Positions 15,859 through 26,100 are shown, counted from the stretch's first letter. The stretch is DNA of 32,258 bases from Candidatus Nealsoniibacteriota bacterium (GCA_003557645.1 PWNV01000004.1:1-32258), one strand, 5' to 3'. Numbers and translations are program-made. The notes: generated from the letters alone by a model not told the origin.

Positions 15859-16056
15859 ATGCAGTGTTATTTTTGCCAAAACAACATCAAAAGAATAGAC
15901 TTTAAAGACAAGGACCTCCTTTTGAGGTTTATGTCAGAGATGTACAAGATAAAACCAAAAAGAAAGACTGGAACGTGCTCCAGTCATCAAAGAAAGCTTG
16001 CACAAGCGATAAAGCGTGCTCGCTACTTGGCTCTTATTCCTTACACCCGACTCTAG
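15859..16056 (+). CDS. rpsR: 30S ribosomal protein S18 (cysteine-containing form)
   Basis: A 65-residue bS18: [50 protein letters not shown] is the core motif. C3-x2-C6 and C40-x2-H43 could coordinate zinc, as in the C+ forms of S18 known from some bacteria. It partners with S6. It follows ssb by 4 nt. Its TAG stop is interlocked with the recA stop on the other strand: the four bases CTAG (16053-16056) supply both. No rplI (bL9) gene follows, although rplI commonly ends this operon. Confidence 0.95.
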   Translation: MQCYFCQNNIKRIDFKDKDLLLRFMSEMYKIKPKRKTGTCSSHQRKLAQAIKRARYLALIPYTRL

Positions 16057-17054
16057 TCCTTCTCTTTAGTTAGTTTTTCTTTAACCTCTTCCTCGATCTT
16101 TTTTGCAAGATCGGGGTTTTCTCTTAGAAACTTCTTGGACTGCTCCATTCCCTGTCCAAGCTTTTTACTTCCGTAATTATACCAAGCTCCACTCCTACTT
16201 ATTATTTTCTCCTTTAGTCCTAGATTGATAAGCTCTCCTTCGCGTGATATTCCTTCATTATAATAAATATCGAACTCTCCGTTTCGGAAAGGAGCGCCTA
16301 CTTTATTTTTTACAACTTTTGCCCTGATGCGATTTCCAATAATATCTTCCTTGCTTTTGATTTGCGCTATCTGTGCTAGATTGATTCTTACAGAAGAATA
16401 AAACTTCAGTGCCAATCCTCCGGATGTGGTTTGCGGGTTTCCGAAACGTTGACCAATATTCATTCTTGTCTGATTCAAAAATACCACCACCGTACCGGTT
16501 TCAGAAATTATTTTTGAAAGCTTTCTCAATGCTGAAGACATTAATCTCGCTTGCAATCCAATTTGAAACTCACCTATCTCCCCCGCAATTTCTGTCTTAG
16601 GAGCTAGTGCCGCCACCGAATCCACCACAACCATATCTACTTCACCTGATCTAACCAGCGTTTCTACGATCTGAAGCGCTTGTTCGCCAGAATCAGGTTG
16701 AGATATTAGCAAATCATCCACGTTTACTCCTATTTTGCGCGCATACTGAGGATCTAGAGCATTCTCTACATCAATAAAAGCACCAACCCCATCATCTTTT
16801 TGCGCTTCCGCGAGAAGGTGAAGCGAAAGTGTTGTCTTCCCAGTAGAAGCACTACCGAAAATCTCTACCACTCTCCCTCGAGGAACTCCCCCAACACCAA
16901 GCGCTGTATCAAGAGCAATTGATCCAGTAGAGATGCTGTCCACATCCACCATCTTCATATCTTCTAGCTTCATAAGAGAGCCTTCTCCAAAGCGTTGTTT
17001 AATTTCTTCTATCGCCTCCTCTAGTCCTTTTTTTTCTTTTTTCTTTTTAGTCAT
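16053..17054 (-). CDS. recA: Recombinase RecA
   Basis: A 333-residue RecA, the ATP-dependent strand-exchange protein. Walker A is GSASTGKT (67-74), where most RecA proteins have GPESSGKT; the catalytic glutamate is retained in [10 protein letters not shown] (E97), though the usual EHALDP histidine is Asn98; Walker B is [20 protein letters not shown] (N194-Q195) and [21 protein letters not shown] follow. The L1/L2 loop regions differ somewhat from model sequences. The C-terminal part is short and Lys/Glu-rich. It starts 13 nt after ftsK and probably shares its transcript; no LexA-type box was recognised. It converges with rpsR at a shared CTAG stop. Confidence 0.97.
   Translation of the reverse strand: MTKKKKEKKGLEEAIEEIKQRFGEGSLMKLEDMKMVDVDSISTGSIALDTALGVGGVPRGRVVEIFGSASTGKTTLSLHLLAEAQKDDGVGAFIDVENALDPQYARKIGVNVDDLLISQPDSGEQALQIVETLVRSGEVDMVVVDSVAALAPKTEIAGEIGEFQIGLQARLMSSALRKLSKIISETGTVVVFLNQTRMNIGQRFGNPQTTSGGLALKFYSSVRINLAQIAQIKSKEDIIGNRIRAKVVKNKVGAPFRNGEFDIYYNEGISREGELINLGLKEKIISRSGAWYNYGSKKLGQGMEQSKKFLRENPDLAKKIEEEVKEKLTKEKD
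16094..16120 (+). terminator. Possible terminator of rpsF-ssb-rpsR inside recA
   Basis: On the + strand CGATCTT (16094-16100) pairs with AAGATCG (16107-16113) around a 6-nt loop, then GGG and TTTT (16117-16120). It lies about 40 nt after the rpsR stop, within the antisense 3' end of recA, and could end the + strand transcript. The stem may instead be a coincidence of recA codons. Confidence 0.35.
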
Positions 17055-17067
17055 ATAAATTATTATT

Positions 17068-19152
17068 TTATACCTTAGTCCAAGAATCTTCTTCGGGATT
17101 ATCGTCTTCCCTTATTGGTGTCTCGTATATCTCTCTTGGTTTTGCTCCTTCTGCAGGACCAACAACTCCTCTCATCTCCAGTATATCAAGTAGACGAGCT
17201 GCGCGAGCATATCCTACACGCAACCTCCTTTGCAAGAGAGAGGCAGAAGCTTTTCCTGATTCAACTACTAATTTCTTAGCATCCTCGTAGAGAACATCGT
17301 CATCTTCATCGCTATCTATGGTGTTTTCCTGCTGTTTCTTTTCCAAAGACTCTCCTAGATTTTCTGCTAGCTGATCGTCATCTGTCATCTCCACATTCTC
17401 TTTAAGCCAGCTTACCACATCTTTTGCTTCTTTTTCTGAGATATAAGGAGCCTGAATACGTCTTGGTTTTGAGTTTTCCGTGGAAACACATAACATGTCT
17501 CCCGAGCCAAGCAACTTTTCTGCTCCTGCCATATCAAGAATAGTTCTTGAATCAACCTGAGAAGCAACACGAAAGCTTACTCTTGAAGTAATATTCGCCT
17601 TAATAAGTCCGGTAATTACTTCCACCGAAGGCCTTTGTGTAGCAAGCACAAGATGAATTCCTACCGCTCTTGCCATCTGTGCGATACGTACAATTCCTCC
17701 CTCAATTTCATTGCCTTTTGTCGCCATTAAATCGGCTAACTCATCAACTATGAAAACAATATAGGGCATCTTTTCAAGTTCCGGTTTTTTAAGACAAACA
17801 TCTTGATAACTAGCAATATTTCTTGACCCTACTTCTGAGAGCACTTTAAATCTTCTTTCCATCTCTCCGATAACCCAACCTAAGGCGTTCGAAGTTTTCT
17901 CTGCGTCATAGATCACGGGAGTGAGAAGGTGAGGAAGGTTCGCGTAAAGCGAAAACTCTACTCGTTTGGGATCAACCATAATAAGTCTTAAATCTTCCGG
18001 AGAGTTCTTATAAATCAGACTGAGAATAAGAGTGTTAAGAAAGATCGTTTTACCACTTCCTGTGGATCCTGCAACAAGGAGATGTGGCATCTTAGAGAGA
18101 TCGGTATAAAGCGCCTCCCCTGAAACAGCCTTTCCAATCACAACAGTAAGAACTGAGTCCGACTGAAAAAAGGTTTTGTCCTTGAGAAGACCACCCAAAG
18201 TTATCTGCGCTCTTTTTCTGTTTGGCACTTCAATTCCAACCAGGGATTTCCCGGGAATCGGAGCTTCTGTTCTTACCGGATGCATCGCAAGGGATATTGC
18301 AAGATCATCGGAAAGAGAAGTAATACGGGAAAGCTTTACTCCTTCTGCCGGCTTAAGGGTGTACTGAGTTACGGAAGGACCAACGTTTACCTCGTTCATG
18401 CCAACAGCGATATCAAAATCACTAAAGGTCTTCTTAATAATAGAAGCATTTCTTTTTATGTCACCCGGATCCGCCTTTTCATCAGCAGCCTTTAGAATGT
18501 CTAAAGGAGGAATAAGGCTGGGAAGATCTCTGCTCTTGGGAGGAGACACTTCCTTTTTCTCTTCCTCTTTCTTCTCTTCTTTTTCTTTTCTCTCGTTGTT
18601 TGAAGAAATAAACACCTTACGAACTCTCGATAGTTCCGCCTCATCCTTTTTCTTGAAGATTCCTTTTAAGATATCAAAAAAAGAGAACTCTTTGTGTAGT
18701 AAGTGTAAAAAAATCATTACTCCTGCAGTAATGAGAGTTAGAAATATAATGTAAGCAGCAAAACCTAAGAAATCGACAAAAGGAAACCCGAGAACCCTTC
18801 CCCAAAAACCCCCGTTGTTTTTAACACTAGTAGCAATAAGAGTGGAAACTCCAGTAATTAAAAAAATATTAGATAAAAGAAGAGGTAAAAGAAAATTCTC
18901 ATACCTAGTACGAAAATAAACAAGAGCAGAAAAAAGGAAAAGAAAGGGAATTATAAACACCGTATTTCCAAAAAGAGAAAAGAAGATTTCGTAAATTATT
19001 TCTCCACCTCTTCCTGCTAAGCCGTCAAAAAAACTAAGAGCAGTAATTATTGAAAGAAGAAGAAAGACTACTCCAATGAGATTCCTTTTTATTTTATCGG
19101 AAAGAAACGGCTTCCTTTCTTCCTTGTTTTTCTTTTGCTTTCTCTTCGCCAT
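17068..19152 (-). CDS. ftsK: DNA translocase FtsK/SpoIIIE
   Basis: A 694-residue FtsK. The N-terminal membrane domain has about four TM segments (between residues 23 and 150), followed by a charged, Lys/Glu-rich linker (about 175-210). The alpha/beta motor domain contains Walker A GSTGSGKT (362-369), then [12 protein letters not shown], Walker [13 protein letters not shown] and [22 protein letters not shown]. The gamma domain (about 620-680, [39 protein letters not shown]) is the winged helix that reads KOPS-like DNA polarity signals. It pumps DNA at the septum during chromosome segregation. Length is shorter than E. coli FtsK because the linker is short. It has its own likely promoter after the rpoC terminator and precedes recA. 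Confidence 0.96.
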   Translation of the reverse strand: MAKRKQKKNKEERKPFLSDKIKRNLIGVVFLLLSIITALSFFDGLAGRGGEIIYEIFFSLFGNTVFIIPFLFLFSALVYFRTRYENFLLPLLLSNIFLITGVSTLIATSVKNNGGFWGRVLGFPFVDFLGFAAYIIFLTLITAGVMIFLHLLHKEFSFFDILKGIFKKKDEAELSRVRKVFISSNNERKEKEEKKEEEKKEVSPPKSRDLPSLIPPLDILKAADEKADPGDIKRNASIIKKTFSDFDIAVGMNEVNVGPSVTQYTLKPAEGVKLSRITSLSDDLAISLAMHPVRTEAPIPGKSLVGIEVPNRKRAQITLGGLLKDKTFFQSDSVLTVVIGKAVSGEALYTDLSKMPHLLVAGSTGSGKTIFLNTLILSLIYKNSPEDLRLIMVDPKRVEFSLYANLPHLLTPVIYDAEKTSNALGWVIGEMERRFKVLSEVGSRNIASYQDVCLKKPELEKMPYIVFIVDELADLMATKGNEIEGGIVRIAQMARAVGIHLVLATQRPSVEVITGLIKANITSRVSFRVASQVDSRTILDMAGAEKLLGSGDMLCVSTENSKPRRIQAPYISEKEAKDVVSWLKENVEMTDDDQLAENLGESLEKKQQENTIDSDEDDDVLYEDAKKLVVESGKASASLLQRRLRVGYARAARLLDILEMRGVVGPAEGAKPREIYETPIREDDNPEEDSWTKV

Positions 19153-19161
19153 AATAGTTGT

Positions 19162-19170
19162 ATTTTACCA
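19162..19170 (-). promoter_or_regulatory. Extended -10 promoter of ftsK-recA
   Basis: Minus-strand TGG-TAAAAT (19170-19162), ending 10 nt before ATG 19152, which implies a leader of about 3 nt. No good -35 is seen; the site lies directly downstream of the rpoC terminator stem. Confidence 0.5.
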
Positions 19171-19180
19171 TAAAAAGCAC

Positions 19181-19206
19181 AAAAGAACAGGAGAGCCTGT
19201 TCTTTT
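19181..19206 (-). terminator. Terminator after rpoC
   Basis: AAAAGAACAGG (19181-19191) pairs with CCTGTTCTTTT (19196-19206) around a 4-nt loop. It is 27 nt past the rpoC stop; on the minus strand the stem ends in TTTT. The + strand side carries a longer T8 tract, so it can act in both directions. Confidence 0.85.
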
Positions 19207-19232
19207 TTTTCTCTCCTTTTTACTATCAAAGC

Positions 19233-22200
19233 CTATTCTTTTTCTTTAAATCCACTTCCGGAGGGAATAAGTTTTCCAATGATAACGTTCTCTTTTAATC
19301 CTCTTAATCGATCTTCTTTGCCTTCTAGGGCGGCATCAATTAAAACTTTAGATGTTTGCTGAAAGGAAGCCGCAGAAAGGAACGAGTCTGTAGTAAGTGC
19401 TACTCTAGAGATTCCAAGAAGAATATCCTCTTCCTTAGGTGGCTTTTTCCCTTTCTTTTCCAACTCTTTCTTTTCTTCCAAAAATCTCTCTCTTTCAACA
19501 GTCTGTTTGTAGGTGAAAGAACTGTCTCCAGGATCAACGATACTAACTCGAGAAAACATCTGTCTGACAATTACTTCCAGGTGTTTTTCATGAATATCAA
19601 CTCCTTGTGAAACATACACCTTCTGTGCTTCTTTTAAAATGTATTTCTGAGTCTCTTCGGTTCCTCTTAACTTAAATAGCTTATTTAAATCAATGTTTCC
19701 TTCACAAAGGGCGTCTCCTTTCTTCACCTTGTCCCCTTCTTTCACGTAGAGAGCTTTTTTAGGTTCTATCTGGTAGTTTACCGTCTTAACCTTCTTTTCT
19801 TTGCTCTCAGGCCTTATTTTGATGACTTTAGTGTCTGTTATCTCTACTACTCGTCCATCCACTTCAGAGATATGAGCAAGTCCTTTAGGAACACGACGTT
19901 CAAAAATCTCTTGAATTCTCGGAAGACCGAGAGTAATATCTGCTCCCCCAGCAACTCCTCCTGTATGAAAAGTTCTCATAGTAAGCTGTGTTCCGGGCTC
20001 TCCAATTGCTTGTGCTGCAACAATACCAACCGCATCTCCTATTTTCACTCCTTTGTTTAGTCCCATATCCCAGCCGTAACACTTCGAACAAACCCCACCA
20101 ATCGTTTTACACTTAATAGCGGACCTTATATGCACCGAATCAATATCTGAATTCTCTATTTCTTTTGCTTGTCTCAAATTAATGATCTCTCCTTTCTTAA
20201 CCAAGGTCTTTCCTCCTACTTTAATGTCTTCCATAGTCGTCTGCCCTACAATCTTAAAAGAGAAGTCTTGCCCGATCTCATCCGCATCACTTCTTAGTGC
20301 TTTTTCTCCCTTTTTATCCTTACAGTCTTTCTCTCTAACGATTACTTCATGAGCAACATCGATAAGACGGCGAGTAAGATACCCTGCTTGTGCTGTCCTA
20401 AGAGCGGTATCTACCGTACCTTTCCTTGCTCCGTGAGTGGAGATAAAGTACTCAAGCACATCAAAGCCCTCTTTATAAGAACTTTTAATAGGAAGTTCAA
20501 GAATGTCTCCGGAGGGGTTTACTACGAGCCCTTTCATTCCCGCCATCTGAATCGGCTGAGACCAAGATCCACGAGAGCCAGAGTCTGTAATAACAAACGC
20601 TGAGCCGTCTTTGGGGAGAGTCTTTGGAACAAGCTCTTCAATCTTACCTTTAGCTTTGGTCCAAACTTCAACAATCTTTTCTGTTTTCTCTTCTTCTGAA
20701 AAGAATCCTTGCTCAAAGTAATTCTCTATCTCCTCTCTTTCTTTTTCCGCGGTTGCAAGAATCTCCGGTTTCTCCTCGGGGGTTATAAGATCACCCATTC
20801 CCCAAGAAACCCCTGACCTTGTAGCGTATTCGAATCCAAGATCTTTAATCTTGTCTAGTAAAAGATGTGCTTCTTCATTTTCGTGCTCTTGAATGATGTT
20901 TCCAACAAGCGCTTTCAGTTCACGAGACCTCATCGTTTTGTTTTGAAAAGGAATACTTTCCGGTAATACTTGATTAAAAATAACTCTCCCTGCGGTAGTT
21001 TCAATCATCTCTCCGTTGTGCCTCACTTTTATCTTGGCTTGAAGATCTATTGCTCCACTTTCTAAGACAAGCTCTACCTCTTTAGGAGAAGAAAAGACTC
21101 TTCCCTCTCCTTTTCCTTTTTCTTTTATAATCGTGAGCCAGTAGCATCCCAAAACAATATCCTGAGAGGGGGAGATAACAGGAAGTCCAGTTGCTGGCTT
21201 TAAAAGATTCAAGGAAGAAAGCATCTTTTCCTTGGCTTCTTTTTGTGCTTCATCAGAGAGCGGAAGATGAACCGCCATTTGATCTCCATCAAAATCAGCG
21301 TTAAATGCCTCACAAACAAAAGGATGAATACGAATAGCAAGCCCTTCAATTAAGATAGGCTTGAAAGCTTGAATTCCGAGCCTGTGTAGTGTGGGGGCAC
21401 GGTTAAGGAGTACTACCCGATCTTTAACAACTTCTTCAAGTATTGCCCACACTTCATCGGTCTCATCTTCAATGAGACGAGTCGCTCCACGCACATTATA
21501 GGTAAGTCTTTGTTCTAGTATCTTAGAAATCACAAAAGGCTTAAAAAGCTCTAGTGCCATTTTTTTAGGTATTCCGCACTGGTCAAGTCTTAAGTCAGAA
21601 CCAACTACAATTACCGATCTTCCCGAATAATCCACCCTCTTTCCAAGTAAGTTCTGTCTAAATCTTCCTTGTTTACCCTTAAGCATGTCCGCAAGTGATT
21701 TTAGAAGCCTTTTTCCTCCCGTAGAAGCCTGCGTTACCACTCCTTTTCTCATTTGATTGTCTAGGAGTGCGTCCACTGCTTCCTGAAGCATTCTTTTTTC
21801 GTTTCTAATAATTACTTCCGGAGCACTTATCTCTAATAAATACTTCAGACGATTGTTACGATTAATTACTCTTCTGTAAAGATCGTTTAAGTCGGAAGAA
21901 GCGTATCTTCCTCCGTCAAGTTGAATAATGGGGCGAAGATCGGGCGGAAGAACAGGGATAACGGTTACAAACATCCACTCTGGCCTTATTCCCGCTTTTT
22001 CCATTCTGCGAAAAAGGTCTAATCTTTGAAAAAGCTTTCTTTTCTTTGCCGAAGATGTTGTTCTGATCTTCTCTTTGTTCATCTCTTCAATTTTTTCCCG
22101 AAGATTGATCTTTTCAAAAAGATCTCTTAGAACTTCAGCTCCCGTTCCCGCATCAAACATCTCTCCGTATTTCCCAGAAAGTCTGTGATACTCCATTTCG

Positions 22201-22793
22201 GAAAGAACTTCTTTTTCCTTTATTAGCCTTAACTCTTCTTTAACTTTTTCTTTTTGTTTGTCCAGTTTTGCAATCTCTTCTTGCAAAGCCTCTCCTTTTA
22301 GTTCTGTCTTTAGACTCTTTACTCTTTCCTTGTACTCTTTATCTACTTTCTTTAGAATCTTTTTCTTTTCTTCTTTGTTGATATCAGTAATAATATAAGC
22401 AGCAAAATAAACAACTCTCTCCAACTTTTTCATGGGAATATCCAAAATAAGCCCCATTCGGGAAGGAACTCCTCGCAAAAACCAAATATGAGAAATTGGA
22501 CAGGCAAGCTTAATGTCTCCCATGCGTTCCCGACGCACAGAAGCTTTGGTCACCTCTACACCACAACGATCACAAACAACTCCTTTATAACGCACCTTTC
22601 GATACTTACCGCAGTAACACTTATAATCTTTCTCCGGACCAAAAATCTTTTCGCAAAAAAGACCATCTTTCTCTGGCTTTTGGTTGCGGTAATTTATCGT
22701 TTCCGCTTCTAGTACCTCGCCATATGACCATTTTAAAATATCTTCAGGAGAGGCAAGTTTTATTCTAATAGCGACTAAATCTTCTACGCGCAT
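19233..22793 (-). CDS. rpoC: RNA polymerase subunit beta'
   Basis: A 1186-residue beta' subunit. The N-terminal zinc site is CYCGKYRKVRYKGVVCDRC (about residues 58-78); the catalytic metal motif NADFDGDQMAVHLPLS is near residues 497-512; PTLHRLGIQAF precedes it; the second zinc site is CKTIGGVCSKCYG; GEPGTQLTMRTFHTGG marks the trigger-loop/bridge-helix region. Length is typical of beta' lacking large lineage inserts. It starts 11 nt after rpoB and ends at a strong terminator. A coiled-coil-like charged stretch at about 140-200 corresponds to the clamp helices region. It forms the active core of transcription with beta. Confidence 0.98.
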   Translation of the reverse strand: MRVEDLVAIRIKLASPEDILKWSYGEVLEAETINYRNQKPEKDGLFCEKIFGPEKDYKCYCGKYRKVRYKGVVCDRCGVEVTKASVRRERMGDIKLACPISHIWFLRGVPSRMGLILDIPMKKLERVVYFAAYIITDINKEEKKKILKKVDKEYKERVKSLKTELKGEALQEEIAKLDKQKEKVKEELRLIKEKEVLSEMEYHRLSGKYGEMFDAGTGAEVLRDLFEKINLREKIEEMNKEKIRTTSSAKKRKLFQRLDLFRRMEKAGIRPEWMFVTVIPVLPPDLRPIIQLDGGRYASSDLNDLYRRVINRNNRLKYLLEISAPEVIIRNEKRMLQEAVDALLDNQMRKGVVTQASTGGKRLLKSLADMLKGKQGRFRQNLLGKRVDYSGRSVIVVGSDLRLDQCGIPKKMALELFKPFVISKILEQRLTYNVRGATRLIEDETDEVWAILEEVVKDRVVLLNRAPTLHRLGIQAFKPILIEGLAIRIHPFVCEAFNADFDGDQMAVHLPLSDEAQKEAKEKMLSSLNLLKPATGLPVISPSQDIVLGCYWLTIIKEKGKGEGRVFSSPKEVELVLESGAIDLQAKIKVRHNGEMIETTAGRVIFNQVLPESIPFQNKTMRSRELKALVGNIIQEHENEEAHLLLDKIKDLGFEYATRSGVSWGMGDLITPEEKPEILATAEKEREEIENYFEQGFFSEEEKTEKIVEVWTKAKGKIEELVPKTLPKDGSAFVITDSGSRGSWSQPIQMAGMKGLVVNPSGDILELPIKSSYKEGFDVLEYFISTHGARKGTVDTALRTAQAGYLTRRLIDVAHEVIVREKDCKDKKGEKALRSDADEIGQDFSFKIVGQTTMEDIKVGGKTLVKKGEIINLRQAKEIENSDIDSVHIRSAIKCKTIGGVCSKCYGWDMGLNKGVKIGDAVGIVAAQAIGEPGTQLTMRTFHTGGVAGGADITLGLPRIQEIFERRVPKGLAHISEVDGRVVEITDTKVIKIRPESKEKKVKTVNYQIEPKKALYVKEGDKVKKGDALCEGNIDLNKLFKLRGTEETQKYILKEAQKVYVSQGVDIHEKHLEVIVRQMFSRVSIVDPGDSSFTYKQTVERERFLEEKKELEKKGKKPPKEEDILLGISRVALTTDSFLSAASFQQTSKVLIDAALEGKEDRLRGLKENVIIGKLIPSGSGFKEKE

Positions 22794-22804
22794 ATTACTA
22801 AAGT

Positions 22805-25800
22805 TTATCTACTACTTTTTTTTATTTCCACACTGAGCCCCATCGCCTTAAGTTCGGCAACCAGCAGCTCAAAAGAAGCCGGTATATTTGGAGTTTGAAT
22901 AGGCTCTCCTTTTAAAATAGATTCGTAAGCTGCTGCTCTTCCGGGAACATCATCTGATTTAATAGTGAGCATTTCCTGCAAAATATATGCTGCCCCGTAT
23001 CCTTCGAGAGCCCACACTTCCATCTCCCCGAATCTTTGTCCTCCAAATTGTGCTTTTCCTCCAAGGGGTTGTTGGGTAATAAGCGAATAAGGACCGATAG
23101 AGCGCATATGAATCTTATCTTCAATCATGTGCTCTAGTTTCATCATATAAATATATCCTACAGTAACTCTTTCGGGAAAAACTTCTCCTGTTCTTCCATC
23201 AATAAGTTTCATCTTTCCATCTTCCGGAAGTCCCGCTTTCTTGAGTTCGTTTTTAATATCTTCCTCGTTAGCACCAGAAAGGGAGGGAGTAACTGCGATG
23301 TAATTTAACTTTTTAGCCGCAATTCCAAGATGTGTTTCCAGCACTTGCCCTAAATTCATTCTAGAAACAACAGAAAGAGGATTTAATAAAATATCAACCG
23401 GCGTTCCGTCTTCAAGAAAAGGCATCTCCTCTTCAGGAAGAATTTGAGAAATAACCCCCTTATTACCGTGTCTTCCTGCGAGCTTATCACCAGCCCTGAT
23501 CTTTCTCATTTGGCTCACTTTCACCTCAATCCTTTTTATTACTCCAGTGTCTAGTTTATGTCCCTCATCTCTGGAAAAAACCTTTACTCCGATAACTCTT
23601 CCTCTCTTTCCATGCTCCATAACAAGAGAAGTGTCCTTAACATCCTTTGCCTTCTCTCCAAAAATAGCTTTCAATAATCTTTCTTCCGCAGTGAGATCCG
23701 TTTTTCCTTTCGGAGATATCTTTCCTACAAGAATATCATTGGGACCAACTTCTGCTCCAGGACGAACAATTCCCTCTTCGTCAAGATCTTTGAGTTTTTT
23801 CTCTGAAACATTGGGAATATCACTAGTAGTAATCTCTGGACCAAGCTTTGTCTCTCTTACATCACAAACAAAGTTCTCTATTTGAATGGAAGTATAGGTA
23901 TCGTCTTTAACCAGCTTTTCAGAGATAACTATTGCATCTTCGAAGTTCTTTCCTCTCCAAGAAAGAAAAGCTACTAAAAGATTCTGCCCAAGAGCAACTC
24001 TTCCTTGTGCTATCGCCCCTCCGTCGCTTAATACTTGTCCTTTCTTAACTTTCTCTCCTTTTTTAACAACTGGTCTTTGATGAAAACAGGTATACTGATT
24101 TGTTTCTGAAAAAACTTCTAAATCGTATCTTTTCTTTCCGTTCTTTGTTTTTAATAAAATATGGTCCGCATCAACCTCTTTTACTTCTCCTGCTTCTTCT
24201 GCAATAACAATTTGACCAGAATCAAGTGCAATTCTCTCTTCTATTCCGGTAGAAACTAAAGGAGCTTCCGGGTTTATTAGAGGAACGGCTTGTCTTTGCA
24301 TATTTGACCCCATCAATGCTCTGTTAGCATCATCACTTTGCAGAAAAGGAATAATAGAGGAAGCAACCGAAACCAGTTGTTCTGCGGAAACATCAATCAA
24401 ATCTATGTCTTTTTTTTCAATAATCATTGGATTTCCTTTCACTCTGGCTTCAACTTTGTTTTTGACAATATTTCCTTTTTCATCAACATCTACTCCGCCG
24501 TGAGCAATACGATACTTCTCTTCTTCATGAGCATCGAGATAAATCATCTCTTTGGTGACCTTCCCTTTTTTTACTTTAAAGTAAGGGGTTTCCAAGAAGC
24601 CGTAACGGTTTGTCCTTGCGTACAAAGATAAATGACCTACCAGCCCTACGTTTTGTCCTTCTGGGGTTTGAATAGGGCATATTCTTCCGTAGTGAGAAGC
24701 TTGAACATCTCTTGCTTCAAATCCAGCACGTTCTCTCCTTAATCCACCCGGTCCAGTTGCAGTGAGTCTCCTCTTGTGTTCTAGCTCAGAGAGTGGATTG
24801 TCGCAATCCATAAACTGAGATATCTGAGACGAGGCAAAAAATCTTTGCACTGCTGATGCAAAAGGACGAGAATTTATAATCTTTCCAGGATTAATGCTAT
24901 CAACTTCTAACGTAGATATCTTGTCTTTTACATTTCTTTCTATTCTCGCAAGCCCCACACGTAAGGTGCTTTCTAAGAGCTCTGTAAAAAACCTCATTCT
25001 TCTGTTGCCGAGATGGTCTATTTCATCTTCCTTAGCGGTAGGATCATTGTTCAACCTTATAATCTCTCTTAAGGTTGCCACAATATCTTCTGGATAAAGC
25101 AACCTGTCCTCAATCTCAATTTCCTTTTTCCTTGTTATTTCAGGAAGCCTTTGCCACATTCTCCAACGCCCAACATCAGAAAAATCGTAACGCTCAAAAT
25201 TAAAAAAAGTATTCTCTATTAGTTCCCTGGCTGTTTCTGGGGTTACCACATCTCCAGGACGTATTCTCTTATATATCTCTACAAGAGCTTCTTCCCTGTT
25301 TTTTGCCGAGTCACGTTCAATTGTTTTTTCAATATATCTTTTCTCTCCTTTATCAACATCTTTAAAGAGATCCATTACTTCCTTATCGCTAGCTTCTTTC
25401 CATCCAGGATACTTCATTCCTGGAAGTCCGAGAGCACGAAGTAACGTTGTTGCAGAAACCTTTCTCCTACGATCTATCTTCACTCCGATAAAACCGGATG
25501 ACTCCGTTTGAAATTCAAGCCAAGTCCCTCTGTTAGGAATGATTTTTGCTCCGAAACACTTTTCACCACGTGACATTTGAGCAGTAAAAAATGCTCCCGG
25601 AGAGCGAATAATTTGTGCAACAAGAACTCTTTCTACGCCGTTAATAATAAAAGTTCCCCTCTCTGTCATAAGGGGGAAGTCACACAAGAAAATCTCTTGT
25701 TTGCTTGTTTTTTTTGTTTTAAGATTACGAAGCTCTACCTCAACTTTCAAGGGTGCCTCGTAAGAATCGTTGTTCTCCTTTGCTTTTTTTCCGTTTTCGT

Positions 25801-25999
25801 ACTTAGGCTTTCCAAGACGATAGTCGGAAAAATAAAGTTCCCACTCTTTTCCGGTATAATCCCGAATAGGAGACGCTTCATGGAAGAGAGTCTTTAATCT
25901 TTCATCCCAAAAGTTTTTCCAAGGATCTTTTTGGGTACTTAAAAGATAGGGAGGAGGAAGCGATATTTTTTTCTTTCCAAAATATTTTACTTTTTGCAT
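22805..25999 (-). CDS. rpoB: RNA polymerase subunit beta
   Basis: A 1064-residue beta subunit starting MQKVKYFGKKK at ATG 25999; an in-frame TTG at 26011 is less likely. The rifampicin region reads SQISQFMDCDNPLSELEHKRR followed by LTATGPGG: most pocket residues are conserved, but the position equal to E. coli Ser531 is Thr and Leu511 is Ile. Downstream are CPIQTPEGQNVGL, AFLSWRGKNFEDAIVISE and, near the C-terminus, GDKLAGRHGNKGVIS and GGKAQFGGQRFGEMEVWALEGYGAAY. It is compact, without the lineage-specific inserts of E. coli beta. No rplJ-rplL genes precede it, unlike in many bacteria; rodA lies upstream instead. It is co-transcribed with rpoC. Confidence 0.98.
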   Translation of the reverse strand: MQKVKYFGKKKISLPPPYLLSTQKDPWKNFWDERLKTLFHEASPIRDYTGKEWELYFSDYRLGKPKYENGKKAKENNDSYEAPLKVEVELRNLKTKKTSKQEIFLCDFPLMTERGTFIINGVERVLVAQIIRSPGAFFTAQMSRGEKCFGAKIIPNRGTWLEFQTESSGFIGVKIDRRRKVSATTLLRALGLPGMKYPGWKEASDKEVMDLFKDVDKGEKRYIEKTIERDSAKNREEALVEIYKRIRPGDVVTPETARELIENTFFNFERYDFSDVGRWRMWQRLPEITRKKEIEIEDRLLYPEDIVATLREIIRLNNDPTAKEDEIDHLGNRRMRFFTELLESTLRVGLARIERNVKDKISTLEVDSINPGKIINSRPFASAVQRFFASSQISQFMDCDNPLSELEHKRRLTATGPGGLRRERAGFEARDVQASHYGRICPIQTPEGQNVGLVGHLSLYARTNRYGFLETPYFKVKKGKVTKEMIYLDAHEEEKYRIAHGGVDVDEKGNIVKNKVEARVKGNPMIIEKKDIDLIDVSAEQLVSVASSIIPFLQSDDANRALMGSNMQRQAVPLINPEAPLVSTGIEERIALDSGQIVIAEEAGEVKEVDADHILLKTKNGKKRYDLEVFSETNQYTCFHQRPVVKKGEKVKKGQVLSDGGAIAQGRVALGQNLLVAFLSWRGKNFEDAIVISEKLVKDDTYTSIQIENFVCDVRETKLGPEITTSDIPNVSEKKLKDLDEEGIVRPGAEVGPNDILVGKISPKGKTDLTAEERLLKAIFGEKAKDVKDTSLVMEHGKRGRVIGVKVFSRDEGHKLDTGVIKRIEVKVSQMRKIRAGDKLAGRHGNKGVISQILPEEEMPFLEDGTPVDILLNPLSVVSRMNLGQVLETHLGIAAKKLNYIAVTPSLSGANEEDIKNELKKAGLPEDGKMKLIDGRTGEVFPERVTVGYIYMMKLEHMIEDKIHMRSIGPYSLITQQPLGGKAQFGGQRFGEMEVWALEGYGAAYILQEMLTIKSDDVPGRAAAYESILKGEPIQTPNIPASFELLVAELKAMGLSVEIKKSSR

Positions 26000-26011
26000 A
26001 AGACAAAACAA

Positions 26012-26038
26012 AACTGCCCCACAACGAAACCGTGAGGT
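26012..26038 (-). promoter_or_regulatory. Possible attenuator hairpin in the rpoBC leader
   Basis: In the leader (minus strand) CCTCAC (26037-26032) can pair with GTGGGG (26022-26017) with one G-U pair, followed by a T-rich run CAGTTTTGTTTT, about 18 nt before the rpoB ATG. It has terminator form and could modulate rpoBC readthrough. The 152-nt region 26000-26151 also holds the rodA terminator; no convincing rpoB promoter could be picked out in it. Confidence 0.3.
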
Positions 26039-26100
26039 CTTAAAAACTTTTATTCACGAGCTATTAAAATGATATCAAACAAGAGAGTAATAATTTAAAC

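Noticed and set aside
17055-17067. Separate recA promoter with TATAAA near 17070-17080
   Set aside because: No -35 at a usable distance; the 13-nt gap to ftsK favours co-transcription.
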